Positions 8,824 to 16,945 of a stretch of DNA of 64,000 bases are shown here, in pieces. Below the pieces are notes generated by a model that was given only the letters and a program-made list of their open reading frames with translations, did not search any database and had not been told where the DNA came from. The translations under genes and the position numbers were made by a program. The stretch is from Candidatus Saccharicenans sp. (GTDB lineage Bacteria > Acidobacteriota > Aminicenantia > Aminicenantales > Saccharicenantaceae). Positions within the stretch are counted from its first letter, which is position 1. Each line of letters opens with the position of its first letter. The stretch spans positions 1-64,000 of the forward strand of contig JASEFX010000005.1 of assembly GCA_030018265.1 (NCBI GenBank), in the 5' to 3' direction.

Positions 8824-9639
8824 ATGAGTATTTCTGTTTCCCTGGTGGATTCTCATGCTCATCTTGATATGCAGGAGTTTAATCCTGACCGCCAGCAGGT
8901 AATTGAACGCGCGCGACAGTCCGGCATCCACCGGATACTCTGCCCGCTCGACCTCTCTTTTGAAAAAAGCCTGCGAATCGGATTTGAGCTGAGCCAGAAA
9001 AATCCTGACATTTTGCTGGCGGCCGGAATTCATCCTCATCAGGCCAGTCAGTTGAAAACGCATCATCTTGATAATCTTAAAAAACTCGCTCAAGAAAATA
9101 AGATCCTGGCTGTGGGGGAAATCGGCCTCGATTTTCACTATAACTTCTCACCGCGGGATAAACAGCTGGAAGCATTTAAGCTCCAGCTTGAGCTCGCCGC
9201 CGAGCTCGGACTTCCGGCGATCATCCACAGCCGGGAAGCCGAGAAAAAACTTCTGGAATTGATTCCATACTCAGGATTTTCTCCTGGAGGGATCCTTCAT
9301 TGCTTCACAGAATCCTTCGAAACCGCCAGAAAGATGATAGACAGGGGTTTTCTTATCTCCTTTTCTGGCATCCTGACTTATCCGGGCGCTGAACAGATCA
9401 GGGAGACCGCGAGAAAACTGCCTCTCGACCGCTTGCTGGTGGAAACAGACTCGCCTTACCTGACTCCTCTCCCTGAAAAGAAGAAATTCAGGAGAAATGA
9501 ACCCGCTTTCATCTTATCCACCGCCCGGCTGCTGGCTGAACTGCATAAAATAACCTTGGAAGAACTGGCAGAAATAACCGGAGCCAGTTTTTCCCTTCTC
9601 CTGAAATTGAAAAAACAGACTCCTGATGTTAAGATGTAA
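8824..9639 (+). CDS. tatD: TatD-family metal-dependent hydrolase/deoxyribonuclease
   Basis: A 271-residue TIM-barrel hydrolase of the TatD/YcfH family, cytoplasmic, associated with 3'-5' exonuclease or D-aminoacyl-tRNA-type activity in different members. Visible are the N-terminal metal motif DSHAHLD, GEIGLDFHY, IIHSREAE, the ILHCFT block and the terminal VETDSPYLTP carrying the metal-binding Asp. Only a weak ribosome binding site is seen. It stands 25 nt ahead of the polyprenyl synthase gene and is probably co-transcribed with it. Confidence 0.93.
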   Translation: MSISVSLVDSHAHLDMQEFNPDRQQVIERARQSGIHRILCPLDLSFEKSLRIGFELSQKNPDILLAAGIHPHQASQLKTHHLDNLKKLAQENKILAVGEIGLDFHYNFSPRDKQLEAFKLQLELAAELGLPAIIHSREAEKKLLELIPYSGFSPGGILHCFTESFETARKMIDRGFLISFSGILTYPGAEQIRETARKLPLDRLLVETDSPYLTPLPEKKKFRRNEPAFILSTARLLAELHKITLEELAEITGASFSLLLKLKKQTPDVKM

Positions 9640-9663
9640 TAACTCAAGACAATAGCTCTAATT

Positions 9664-10689
9664 ATGACGGGAAGTTTTTTGCTGCCAAAACCGCCTGAAA
9701 AGATACCGGAACTTGAAGAGATTTTTCTCCCGGTAAAAAAAGACCTGGCCTTGGCAGAAAGGATTCTCCGTAGCTGGCCGAAAAACACTCCTGTGGTTTT
9801 GCGTCGTCTGAGCACTGGAGCCATCCACCGCCGGGGAAAACTGATCCGGCCGGGCATTCTACTGCTCATCGCCGGTCATCTTGGAGTCAGCCAGAAAAAA
9901 AGAGCGGCAGCTCTGGCCGCAGCCGTCGAAACCATGCACTTAGCCAGCTTAATTCATGACGATATCATCGATCGTTCGGCTTTCCGCCGCGGGGTGAAGA
10001 CAGCCCTGGAAAAATTCGGGCCTGATTTCAGCCTTCTTCTTGGAGATTTTCTGTTTATCCATTCTCTGGCAACCTCATTTTCTGTGAAAGACCCCGCTAT
10101 CACGGCTCTCCTGACTGAAGCCGCGAGGGAGATGATCGAGGGCGAAACGGAAGAACTGGCCAGCAGTTACAACTTCAACCTCAGCCAGAAAAGATACATG
10201 AAAATAATCGCGAAAAAGACGGCCAGTCTTTTCCGCGCCACCTGCAGGTTAGCCTGCCGGCTGGGGGAAGCTTCTTTAAGGGAAACGAGAGCCCTGGAAG
10301 ATTACGGTTTTAACCTGGGCCTGACCTTTCAAATAATAGACGATTTGCTCGATATCACAGGCGACCCGAAAAAAACAGGTAAGCCTGTCTTTTCCGACCT
10401 AAAAGAAGGAAGAATAACCCTGCCCCTGATCATCGCCCTGAAAAAATCAGACGACCGGGGCAAAGAAGAATTAAAAAGGCGTCTGGAAAATTTCAAAAAC
10501 AACCCGGAAACGGAAATTCCCGGCCTGATACTGGACTGGCTCAAAAAAAGCGGCGCTCTCCAGGACACTTTAAGCCAGGCTTCTATCCTGGCTGAAAAAG
10601 CCAGAACCTCTCTCAAAGCACTGAACCCGACAGCACATAGAGAATCTCTGGCCAGATTAATTGATTTTGTGCTCTGGAGAAATAATTAG
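9664..10689 (+). CDS. polyprenyl diphosphate synthase
   Basis: A 341-residue trans-isoprenyl diphosphate synthase that elongates allylic diphosphates with isopentenyl diphosphate. Both aspartate-rich motifs are intact: the first is DDIID at 99-103 in the IHDDIIDRSAFRRG region, the second DDLLD at 226-230. The size fits long-chain (octaprenyl/heptaprenyl, quinone-side-chain) enzymes, but chain length cannot be read reliably. No ribosome binding site is evident, so translation may depend on coupling to tatD, whose stop is 25 nt upstream. Farnesyl or geranylgeranyl synthase is the alternative. Confidence 0.92.
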   Translation: MTGSFLLPKPPEKIPELEEIFLPVKKDLALAERILRSWPKNTPVVLRRLSTGAIHRRGKLIRPGILLLIAGHLGVSQKKRAAALAAAVETMHLASLIHDDIIDRSAFRRGVKTALEKFGPDFSLLLGDFLFIHSLATSFSVKDPAITALLTEAAREMIEGETEELASSYNFNLSQKRYMKIIAKKTASLFRATCRLACRLGEASLRETRALEDYGFNLGLTFQIIDDLLDITGDPKKTGKPVFSDLKEGRITLPLIIALKKSDDRGKEELKRRLENFKNNPETEIPGLILDWLKKSGALQDTLSQASILAEKARTSLKALNPTAHRESLARLIDFVLWRNN

Positions 10690-10705
10690 GGAGAATTTAT
10701 CGGCA

Positions 10706-11314
10706 ATGATTGAAACCGAGGTTAAGATAAAAATTTATGACATAAAAGAAACCAGAGAGAAGCTTCTGTCCATCGGCTGCCAGGTGGATCGTGAGTTTTA
10801 TCGAGAACACAACATATTTTACGACTTCGCTGACGGAAGACTGAAGAAAAGCCGGCAGGCCCTGCGCTTGAGGAGGATTGAGCGCAAAGCATTTCTTACC
10901 TTCAAGGGGCAACCGCAAAAGTCCAGGTCCTTCAAAGTCCGGGAAGAATACGAAAGCGAGGTTAAAAATTACAGGCATATAAGAAAAATACTCAAAAAAC
11001 TCGGTTTGCGACCGACTTTTGACTACCGGAAGAAGAGAATGCTTTTGCGCTGGGGCAGGGTAAAAATCTGCCTGGATATAACCGAAGTCGGCAATTACCT
11101 TGAACTTGAAGGGAAAAGAAGCGATATCGTCAAACTGGCCCGGAAGCTCGGTTATTCAAGAAAAGATTTTATCAAACTGGACTATGTGCAGATGATCAAA
11201 GAAAAAAGGCAGCGGGATCAGAGTTCTTCTTCATCAAAATCCTCTTCCTCTTCTTCTGGAAACTCTTCGAGTTCCTCTTCGGAAAATTCTTCCTCCAGCT
11301 CTTCCGGTTCCTGA
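10706..11314 (+). CDS. CYTH-domain protein (class IV adenylate cyclase/triphosphatase type) with poly-Ser tail
   Basis: The CYTH triphosphate-tunnel signature ExExK is at the N-terminus (ETEVK, residues 3-7), followed by a basic motif (RQALRLRRIE) and FLTFKG, so it likely acts on a triphosphate (ATP cyclisation, or thiamine triphosphate or inorganic triphosphate hydrolysis). The start is put at 10706, where the domain begins; an in-frame ATG at 10661 lies inside the synthase gene. The last ~30 residues are almost only serine with a few Gly, Asn, Lys and Glu, encoded by the reverse strand of the acidic tail of rpoZ, which overlaps by 97 nt. The tail is probably a by-product of that overlap. 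Confidence 0.85.
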   Translation: MIETEVKIKIYDIKETREKLLSIGCQVDREFYREHNIFYDFADGRLKKSRQALRLRRIERKAFLTFKGQPQKSRSFKVREEYESEVKNYRHIRKILKKLGLRPTFDYRKKRMLLRWGRVKICLDITEVGNYLELEGKRSDIVKLARKLGYSRKDFIKLDYVQMIKEKRQRDQSSSSSKSSSSSSGNSSSSSSENSSSSSSGS

Positions 11315-11580
11315 CCTTCGTACTCGGATTCGAGTTCTGCCTCACCGCCAACCAGCGGTATCGATTCTGTCAGCAAAAATTCTTCTTCCGCCCTTTCTTC
11401 CTTCTTAAAAGGCAGAATTTCATACTTGATCGCCCCGGATTTGACCTCTTCCTGAGCGAGACGAATCGGGTTTCGTGATTTTGACTTTATTTTTGGCCTT
11501 TCGCCCTTCAAGAGTTGTCTGGCTCTCTGAGCGGCCACTATCACAAAACGAAACTTGCTGTCAAAAGTATTTTTTTCCAA
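11218..11580 (-). CDS. rpoZ: RNA polymerase omega subunit with long acidic tail
   Basis: The first ~65 of 120 residues match omega: DSKFRFVIVAAQRARQL, then KSRNPIRLAQEEVKSGAIKY. Omega helps assemble and stabilise RNA polymerase. The C-terminal ~45 residues are extremely acidic (runs of Glu with Asp, ending DFDEEEL), far longer than in the E. coli protein's acidic end as a fraction of length. The start codon is TTG at 11580 with AAAGGAG about 10 nt upstream; no in-frame ATG fits. The acidic tail is encoded antisense to the poly-Ser tail of the CYTH gene, convergent and overlapping 11218-11314. Confidence 0.85.
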   Translation of the reverse strand: MEKNTFDSKFRFVIVAAQRARQLLKGERPKIKSKSRNPIRLAQEEVKSGAIKYEILPFKKEERAEEEFLLTESIPLVGGEAELESEYEGQEPEELEEEFSEEELEEFPEEEEEDFDEEEL

Positions 11581-11724
11581 GGATGATAATCTCCTTTTAG
11601 AAAATCTGACGAAACTGGTTATAAAAGATAGCAGATTCGGGGAGAAATATCAAGATTGTTTTCCGCCATTTCTCCAGGATCCACCAACCCGCAAAATGAG
11701 CAATTGAATCCGCGGATTTTTTAA

Positions 11725-11753
11725 TTGACAGTTCCCTCGCGCCTGTGTTAAAG
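11725..11753 (+). promoter_or_regulatory. possible promoter for the AGCS symporter
   Basis: TTGACA at 11725-11730, a 17-nt spacer and TTAAAG at 11748-11753, about 100 nt before the symporter ATG. The -35 is perfect and the -10 is only fair. Confidence 0.4.
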
Positions 11754-11850
11754 AGAAAAACGTTGTGATTTGAAGTTGAAGTTATTTGATATAAAGATTT
11801 TTCAAAAAAATGTTGAAAATAGATTTTTTTCACTCAGAGGAGCATGATAA

Positions 11851-13221
11851 ATGGAACTTTTGCTGAAGAATCTGGCTCAATGGCTGGATAAAACAGCCAC
11901 CAACATCTGGACGATTATGGTTCCGATCCTTTTCGGAGTCGGTCTGCTTCTGAGCTTCAGAACCGGTTTTCTCCAGTTCAGAAAACTTGGGACAGCCTTA
12001 AGGGTGATGTTCAGCCGGGCTTCCAGGAGAAAGGGAGGCGAAGGAGACGTCTCGCCCTTTGCCGCGGTCTCCACCGCTCTCGCTGCCACTGTCGGTAACG
12101 GTAACATTGCTGGAGTGGCCACAGCCCTTTACTGGGGAGGGCCGGGCGCCATCTTCTGGATGTGGATATGCGGCTTTCTGGGTATGGCCACGAAGTTTTC
12201 TGAGGCTTTCCTGGGCGTTCTCTACAGAGAAAAACATCCCGACGGTACGATTGCCGGCGGTCCGATGTATTACATCAAAAATGGTTTAAACAGAACCAGG
12301 TTTGCTGTGTTTTTAGCCGGTTTCTTTGCCGTATGCGGAGCTTTTGCCTCTCTCTTCGGCACTGGCAACATGATGCAGAGCAACCAGATGTCCTTAGCAT
12401 TCAAGACACAGTTCGGAATTCCACCGGTCATAACGGGAACCGTCATCACCCTTTTCGTCGGCCTGGTGGTAATCGGAGGCATAAAGAGGATTGGAGCGGT
12501 GGCTGAAAGACTGGTTCCGGCTATGATCTTGCTCTATCTTGGAGCTGGCATAATTGTCCTCATAGACAACATAGGAGCTCTTCCGCGGGCTTTCTTCCTG
12601 ATTTTCGAGCATGCTTTCACCCCAGCCGCAGCCACCGGTGGATTCCTGGGAGCCACGATCAAAAACGCCATTCAATTTGGAGCGAGACGCGGTATCCTCT
12701 CAAACGAAGCCGGTCTTGGCAGCGCCCCGATAGCGCATGCGGCCGCTCAAACGCCCAGCCCTCTGCATCAGGGCTTGATTGGGGTGTCGGAAGTTTTTAT
12801 AGACACCATTCTGGTTTGCACTTTTACTGCTCTCATCAATCTTTCTTCCGGAGTCTGGACCAGCGGCCTCGAGGGTTCGGCCATGACCGTCTCAGCGTTT
12901 TCCAGAACACTTCCCCATATCGGAGGACTGATAGTTTCCACCTGTTCGTTTTTCTTCGGTTACACCACGCTAATCGGATGGTGTTATTACGGAGAACAAT
13001 GCCTTAAGTATTTATTTGGAATCAAAATAGCCATGCCTTACAGAATGGTGTTCATAGCGCTGACCTTCATCGGATCGGTGGTATCTATTGAAATCGTGTT
13101 TTTTATGGGAGATATCGCCAACGCATTTATGGCTTTTCCCAACCTGATCGGGCTGCTGCTGCTGTCCGGAGTTCTGGCCTGGCGGCTGAAAGAAATCAAA
13201 GAAAAATATCCCGAATTATAA
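11851..13221 (+). CDS. sodium:alanine symporter (AGCS family)
   Basis: A 456-residue inner-membrane protein with about ten hydrophobic helices that imports alanine or glycine with sodium. Family signatures visible are TALAATVGNGNIAGVATAL, GGPGAIFWMW, GGPMYYIKNG and GARRGILSNEAGLGSAP. Length and motif order are normal for AGCS. The ribosome binding site is AGAGGAG before the ATG. It stands alone on the plus strand, downstream of its own probable promoter, and meets the GspG-like gene tail to tail. Confidence 0.94.
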   Translation: MELLLKNLAQWLDKTATNIWTIMVPILFGVGLLLSFRTGFLQFRKLGTALRVMFSRASRRKGGEGDVSPFAAVSTALAATVGNGNIAGVATALYWGGPGAIFWMWICGFLGMATKFSEAFLGVLYREKHPDGTIAGGPMYYIKNGLNRTRFAVFLAGFFAVCGAFASLFGTGNMMQSNQMSLAFKTQFGIPPVITGTVITLFVGLVVIGGIKRIGAVAERLVPAMILLYLGAGIIVLIDNIGALPRAFFLIFEHAFTPAAATGGFLGATIKNAIQFGARRGILSNEAGLGSAPIAHAAAQTPSPLHQGLIGVSEVFIDTILVCTFTALINLSSGVWTSGLEGSAMTVSAFSRTLPHIGGLIVSTCSFFFGYTTLIGWCYYGEQCLKYLFGIKIAMPYRMVFIALTFIGSVVSIEIVFFMGDIANAFMAFPNLIGLLLLSGVLAWRLKEIKEKYPEL

Positions 13222-13261
13222 GAAGAGCCGATTAATTTTTGATAAAGATTTCAGGGATAAG

Positions 13262-13636
13262 TCAGTAAGAACGGACTATATCGTCTTCGGTATCAAAACG
13301 ACCGTCCTGGCCAGCTGACCTGAGCTCAAATTCTGTGTCTGAGAGTTTGCGATATCTGATGTTTCGTCCCCAGCCATCAGTCAGGCCTGGCCCGTAGCTC
13401 CGGCCTGCCTGGAGCTCATTCAACGACTCCGGCACCCGACCCTCATGATCAGCCATCCATTCCTGAATGGCTCTGGCCACCTGTTCCAGGTTAATCGAAG
13501 TCAGCTCAGCTTTTGTCTGATTGAAGCGAGAGACCTGTTCTTCCACCGGAGCATTTCTCTCGGTTCTCATAAAGTACACAAAATAAATAACAACCGCCGC
13601 CAGAATGAGAATGGCCAGAGCGCCCTTTCCTCTCAT
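13262..13636 (-). CDS. membrane-anchored GspG C-terminal-domain protein without prepilin motif
   Basis: The 124-residue product ends in the calcium-loop type pseudopilin region (DGWGRNIRYRKL, SAGQDGRFDTEDDI) of type II secretion GspG. The N-terminus is MRGKGALAILILAAVVIYFV, a plain membrane anchor: there is no G-FTLIE processing site, so prepilin peptidase should not cleave it. GGAGGGGG precedes the ATG. tRNA-Lys lies 20 nt upstream on the same strand, so both could share a transcript. It may be an anchored soluble-domain relative of pilins; function unknown. Confidence 0.75.
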   Translation of the reverse strand: MRGKGALAILILAAVVIYFVYFMRTERNAPVEEQVSRFNQTKAELTSINLEQVARAIQEWMADHEGRVPESLNELQAGRSYGPGLTDGWGRNIRYRKLSDTEFELRSAGQDGRFDTEDDIVRSY

Positions 13637-13656
13637 TTCCCCCTCCTGGAAGGAAA

Positions 13657-13729
13657 TGACCCGTGAAGGACTCGAACCTTCAACCCGCGGATTAAGAGTC
13701 CGCTGCTCTACCTGTTGAGCTAACGGGCC
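13657..13729 (-). tRNA. tRNA-Lys (CTT anticodon)
   Basis: The minus strand folds into a complete cloverleaf. The acceptor stem is GGCCCGT with ACGGGTC, the anticodon loop CTCTTAA gives anticodon CTT, and the T-arm contains GGTTCGAGTCC. Discriminator A; CCA is not encoded. Confidence 0.96.
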
Positions 13730-13745
13730 ATAAAAATTCTTATTA

Positions 13746-13774
13746 AGTTTAATTTAGAAGCGCCGGGTTGTCAA
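13746..13774 (-). promoter_or_regulatory. promoter of tRNA-Lys
   Basis: Minus strand TTGACA (13774-13769), 17-nt spacer, TAAACT (13751-13746), with the tRNA 5' end 16 nt further on. Near-consensus and correctly placed. Confidence 0.65.
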
Positions 13775-13910
13775 CTGACCGGACCGGCCTTCGCCGGGTC
13801 TAAATTGCCCGCAGAAAGCATCCCTACCCCGATCGCCCGGAACGAAAATGTGTAATCAGAAAGCGTCAGAGGAAAACAAAATTTTTGCTGTAAAATACTT
13901 TGCACCTGAG

Positions 13911-13916
13911 TATAAT
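13911..13916 (+). promoter_or_regulatory. perfect -10 hexamer ahead of the DPP IV gene
   Basis: TATAAT at 13911-13916, 34 nt before the ATG. The only -35 at normal spacing is a weak TGTAAA at 13889-13894 (16-nt spacer), so the promoter call is tentative. Confidence 0.35.
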
Positions 13917-13950
13917 TTTTACCTGACAATTTCTGATTGACGGAGGAAAT

Positions 13951-16062
13951 ATGGAAATCCTGAAAAGCGTTAAGAACCTCAAAAAACTGGCTCTGATCCC
14001 GGGTCTAGTTCTGGTTCTTGAGCTGATAATCGCTCCGCCCGGCATTTTCTCGCAGGACAGGCTGAAGACCTATCCCAATTATGACCGATACGAGCGAATT
14101 TCAAAAGAAATACGAGATGCGGTTAAATCAGGGGCTCTCCGGGTAACATGGAAAGATGACGGGGAAGCTCTCGAGTTTAACCGCGACGGCAAACGCTGGC
14201 GCTTTGACCTTAAAACTGGAAAGCTGACGGAAACAGGCAAAGCCATAGAAGAAGCGCCGGCAATGTTCGGCCGCCGGGCAGGCTACCCGGAACGCGGACG
14301 GCAGTTTACCACGGCCGAATCGCCCGACAAAAAATACAAAGCGATTTACCGTGACCGCAACCTGTATCTGCAGGATTTAACCACCAAACAGGAAATAGCC
14401 ATAACCACTGACGGCTCGGACCAGAACAGGATAAAATACGGCACCGCTTCCTGGGTGTACGGAGAAGAACTTGACCAGATAACCGCCATCTGGTGGTCTC
14501 CTGACAGCCGGAAGCTGGCCTTTTACCGTTTTGATGAAAAAAAAGTTCCTGATTATTATCTGCAACTCGACCAGACAAAACTTTACAGCCGTATGGATAT
14601 CGAACCATACCCGAAAGCTGGTGAAGAAAACCCGGTGGTCGACATCCTGGTGTATGACCTGGAGACCAGGAAAATAACCACCGTCGATGTGCGCGACGGA
14701 CAGCCTTTCTCTAACGAAGTGGTCGGACATTATGTGTACGGAGTCGACTGGACAAAAGACGGCCGGGAACTTCTTTTCTTCAGGGCAAATCGCCGGCAAA
14801 ACATAACCGAGCTGGTGGCCGCCGACCCTGAAACCGGGAAAACCAGAGTGATCCTGAGGGAAGAATGGCCTGCTTCCTGGACAGAGAACTCCCCGCGGAT
14901 AACCTGGCTTAAAGACGGACGACGGTTCATCATAATTTCCGAGCGAACAGGCTTCAAAAATCTTTACCTCTACGACCTGAGCGGGAAATTGCTGGCCACC
15001 CTCACCCGGCATCCTTTTGAAGTGGTGAGTGTGGTCGGAGTGGATGAAAAAGCCAGCCTGGTCTATTACACCGCCCGAAGCGGTGATAACCATATGAAGA
15101 TTCAGCTCCACCGGGTGACCCTCACCGGAAAAAACGACCGGCGGTTGACTGACCCCGCTTACCATCACACCGTCGACCTGTCCCCCAATTTCAAATACTT
15201 CGTGGATGTAGCCCAGACCCATGATATTCCTCCGGTCACCCGCCTTTACACCACCGGAGGGAAGTTAATAAAAGAGTTGGCCACCTCCGACCTGAGCAAG
15301 TTTGAGGCCCTCGGTTTGAAAAAGGTTGAGTTATTCACCTTCAAAGCAGCCGACGGAGTAACCGACCTCCACGGTATGCTGCATTTCCCCTCAAACTTTG
15401 ACCCGAACAAAAAATATCCCCTGCTGGTGAGCGTTTATGCCGGACCGGCCACCAACGCAGCCAGAGAAACCTTCGTCACTCCCAACCCGATAACCGAGTT
15501 TGGCTTTCTCCTGGCCTCTCTCGATTCCCGTAGCGCCGGAGGGCGAGGAAAGCGTTTCCTCGACGCCATATACCAGAAATTAGGAGTGGTGGAGATAGAC
15601 GACCAGGCGGCCGGAGTCAAAGCCCTCTGTGAGAGGCCCTACGTCGACGCCAGCCGGGTTGGCATTTTCGGCACTTCTTACGGAGGTTACGCCTCGATCA
15701 TGGCGCTTCTCAGACATCCGGACGTATTCGCCGCCGCCTGCGCTTCCTCGCCTGTTACCGCCTGGGAACACTACGACAGCATATACACTGAACGTTATAT
15801 GTGGATTCCGCAGGAAAACAAGGAAGGATACAAAAACGGGAGTGCTCTGACCTATGTAAATAACCTGAAGGGCCGTTTGATGATTTATTACGGAACTGCC
15901 GACAACAACGTCCATCCGAACAACGCCATGCAGCTCATCCAGGCACTACAGAAAGCGGGCAAATCTTTTGAAGTCCAGGTGGGTCCGGATATGGGTCACA
16001 CCAGCATACGTCTTGAGCGGATGATCGAGTTTTTCATAGAAAATTTAATCCTGAATAAATAA
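13951..16062 (+). CDS. dipeptidyl peptidase IV (S9B), exported
   Basis: A 703-residue serine peptidase that removes X-Pro/X-Ala dipeptides. A signal peptide occupies about residues 12-36. The N-terminal propeller region contains the DPP IV hallmark ITAIWWSPDSRKLAFYRFDE, and the C-terminal alpha/beta-hydrolase has the complete triad: S576 in GTSYGGY, D651 in GTADNNVHP and H683 in MGHTS. The ribosome binding site is GGAGG. Together with the prolyl oligopeptidase at 39559 it would give extracellular or periplasmic processing of proline-rich peptides, matching a peptide-using lifestyle. Confidence 0.95.
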   Translation: MEILKSVKNLKKLALIPGLVLVLELIIAPPGIFSQDRLKTYPNYDRYERISKEIRDAVKSGALRVTWKDDGEALEFNRDGKRWRFDLKTGKLTETGKAIEEAPAMFGRRAGYPERGRQFTTAESPDKKYKAIYRDRNLYLQDLTTKQEIAITTDGSDQNRIKYGTASWVYGEELDQITAIWWSPDSRKLAFYRFDEKKVPDYYLQLDQTKLYSRMDIEPYPKAGEENPVVDILVYDLETRKITTVDVRDGQPFSNEVVGHYVYGVDWTKDGRELLFFRANRRQNITELVAADPETGKTRVILREEWPASWTENSPRITWLKDGRRFIIISERTGFKNLYLYDLSGKLLATLTRHPFEVVSVVGVDEKASLVYYTARSGDNHMKIQLHRVTLTGKNDRRLTDPAYHHTVDLSPNFKYFVDVAQTHDIPPVTRLYTTGGKLIKELATSDLSKFEALGLKKVELFTFKAADGVTDLHGMLHFPSNFDPNKKYPLLVSVYAGPATNAARETFVTPNPITEFGFLLASLDSRSAGGRGKRFLDAIYQKLGVVEIDDQAAGVKALCERPYVDASRVGIFGTSYGGYASIMALLRHPDVFAAACASSPVTAWEHYDSIYTERYMWIPQENKEGYKNGSALTYVNNLKGRLMIYYGTADNNVHPNNAMQLIQALQKAGKSFEVQVGPDMGHTSIRLERMIEFFIENLILNK

Positions 16063-16098
16063 AAAAAAACCAGTTTCCGGGGGTCGGGCAACCCTGAA

Positions 16099-16113
16099 GC
16101 CCGGCTCCCGGGC
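16099..16113 (+). other. short GC-rich hairpin after the DPP IV gene
   Basis: GCCCGG and CCGGGC pair around a CTC loop (16099-16113). No T-run follows, so it is at best a weak or factor-dependent terminator. The remainder of 16063-16195 shows no further gene. A loose TTGTCA-N17-TAACTT (16163-16191) could be a promoter for the pilin operon. Confidence 0.35.
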
Positions 16114-16213
16114 AGCCATTTCATCCTGAAACAATCACCCCCCGAATCACCTCCACTGACTATTGTCAACCATCTACCCTATCAATAACTTATTGAAAGG
16201 AGGCAAAGAGATA

Positions 16214-16354
16214 ATGGTCTGCGCGCTCTTCGCGACAGGAGCATTGTTCATTACTGACTCTCCGGCCGTGCATTCCAGGAACATCGCTTTTTTGCCCGAT
16301 TGCCATTCCTGCCTGATTTTATTTTTCTTGCATTCTTTTCTGAATCTGGGCTAA
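16214..16354 (+). CDS. 46-residue hydrophobic small ORF/leader at the head of the pilin operon
   Basis: ATG at 16214 is preceded by a near-perfect AAAGGAGG at 16196-16203 (10-nt spacing), the best ribosome binding site in this region. The product, MVCALFATGALFIT to FLNLG, has two hydrophobic stretches and three cysteines. The frame stops at 16354, 38 nt before the first pilin gene. It could be a leader peptide coupling translation into the pilin gene, a small membrane protein, or chance. I recognise no family. Confidence 0.4.
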   Translation: MVCALFATGALFITDSPAVHSRNIAFLPDCHSCLILFFLHSFLNLG

Positions 16355-16391
16355 AATGAGTTCAAAGAATGTTTCATCAGGGAAAATCTTA

Positions 16392-16931
16392 ATGAAAAAA
16401 GAAGGGTTTACTCTAATTGAAATCATCGTGGTGGTCGGAATAATAGGAATAATTCTCGCGGGTTCTTACCCCAGCATACTGAACGTGCTCGAGACCAGAG
16501 CGCTGGACTCTTCTGCTCGCGAGCTGCTGACCACCCTGGAAGCGGCCAGGTACACGGCGGTAAACGAAAAGGTTTACTGCCGGGTAAGGTTCTTCCAGGA
16601 AAACAATCAGTGGCACTATTTGGTCGAGGTGGAAGAGGGAGGACTGTCCGGGACCACTCCGACTTTTTCCTGGAAACAGGTCCCGAAATATATCAGGAAA
16701 ACACTTCCGCCGAAGTTCAACCCGCAGGTTCAGATGCCTGCCGGCAGCACGGGCGGCTATGAGGTGGTGTTTTCTCCGCTCGGTCTGGTGGCCAATTACA
16801 CATTTAACAACCCTCAGAATTTCCGTGTGGTCCTTCAGAGCCAGAAACTCAGGAAACTCGGCCAGGACGACCAGAGAATAATTACAATTTATGCTGGCGG
16901 GTCAATTGGCTATAAAAAAGCCAGGAGTTAA
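16392..16931 (+). CDS. type IV minor pilin, FimT/FimU (GspH) type
   Basis: The protein starts MKKEGFTLIEIIVVVGIIG, a standard type III signal: a 5-residue basic leader, cleavage after Gly, Phe+1 and Glu+5, then the hydrophobic helix. ATG 16392 was chosen because AGGGA lies ~9 nt before it and it gives the canonical short leader; an upstream ATG at 16356 would add 12 residues. The body (STLEAARYTAVNEK-like region, 179 residues total) fits FimT/GspH minor pilins. It is the first of five consecutive genes whose order equals the classic fimU-pilV-pilW-pilX-pilY1 cluster, which primes pilus assembly. Confidence 0.85.
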   Translation: MKKEGFTLIEIIVVVGIIGIILAGSYPSILNVLETRALDSSARELLTTLEAARYTAVNEKVYCRVRFFQENNQWHYLVEVEEGGLSGTTPTFSWKQVPKYIRKTLPPKFNPQVQMPAGSTGGYEVVFSPLGLVANYTFNNPQNFRVVLQSQKLRKLGQDDQRIITIYAGGSIGYKKARS

Positions 16932-16945
16932 CGGGAGAAATGGAT

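Noticed and set aside
14377..15222. 281-codon frame antisense to the DPP IV gene
   Set aside because: It lies wholly inside a confidently assigned gene, has no ribosome binding site and shows no protein pattern of its own.
16063..16213. Possible cyclic-di-GMP riboswitch before the pilin operon
   Set aside because: I searched by eye for the GEMM-type conserved stretches and found none; only a short GC hairpin is present.
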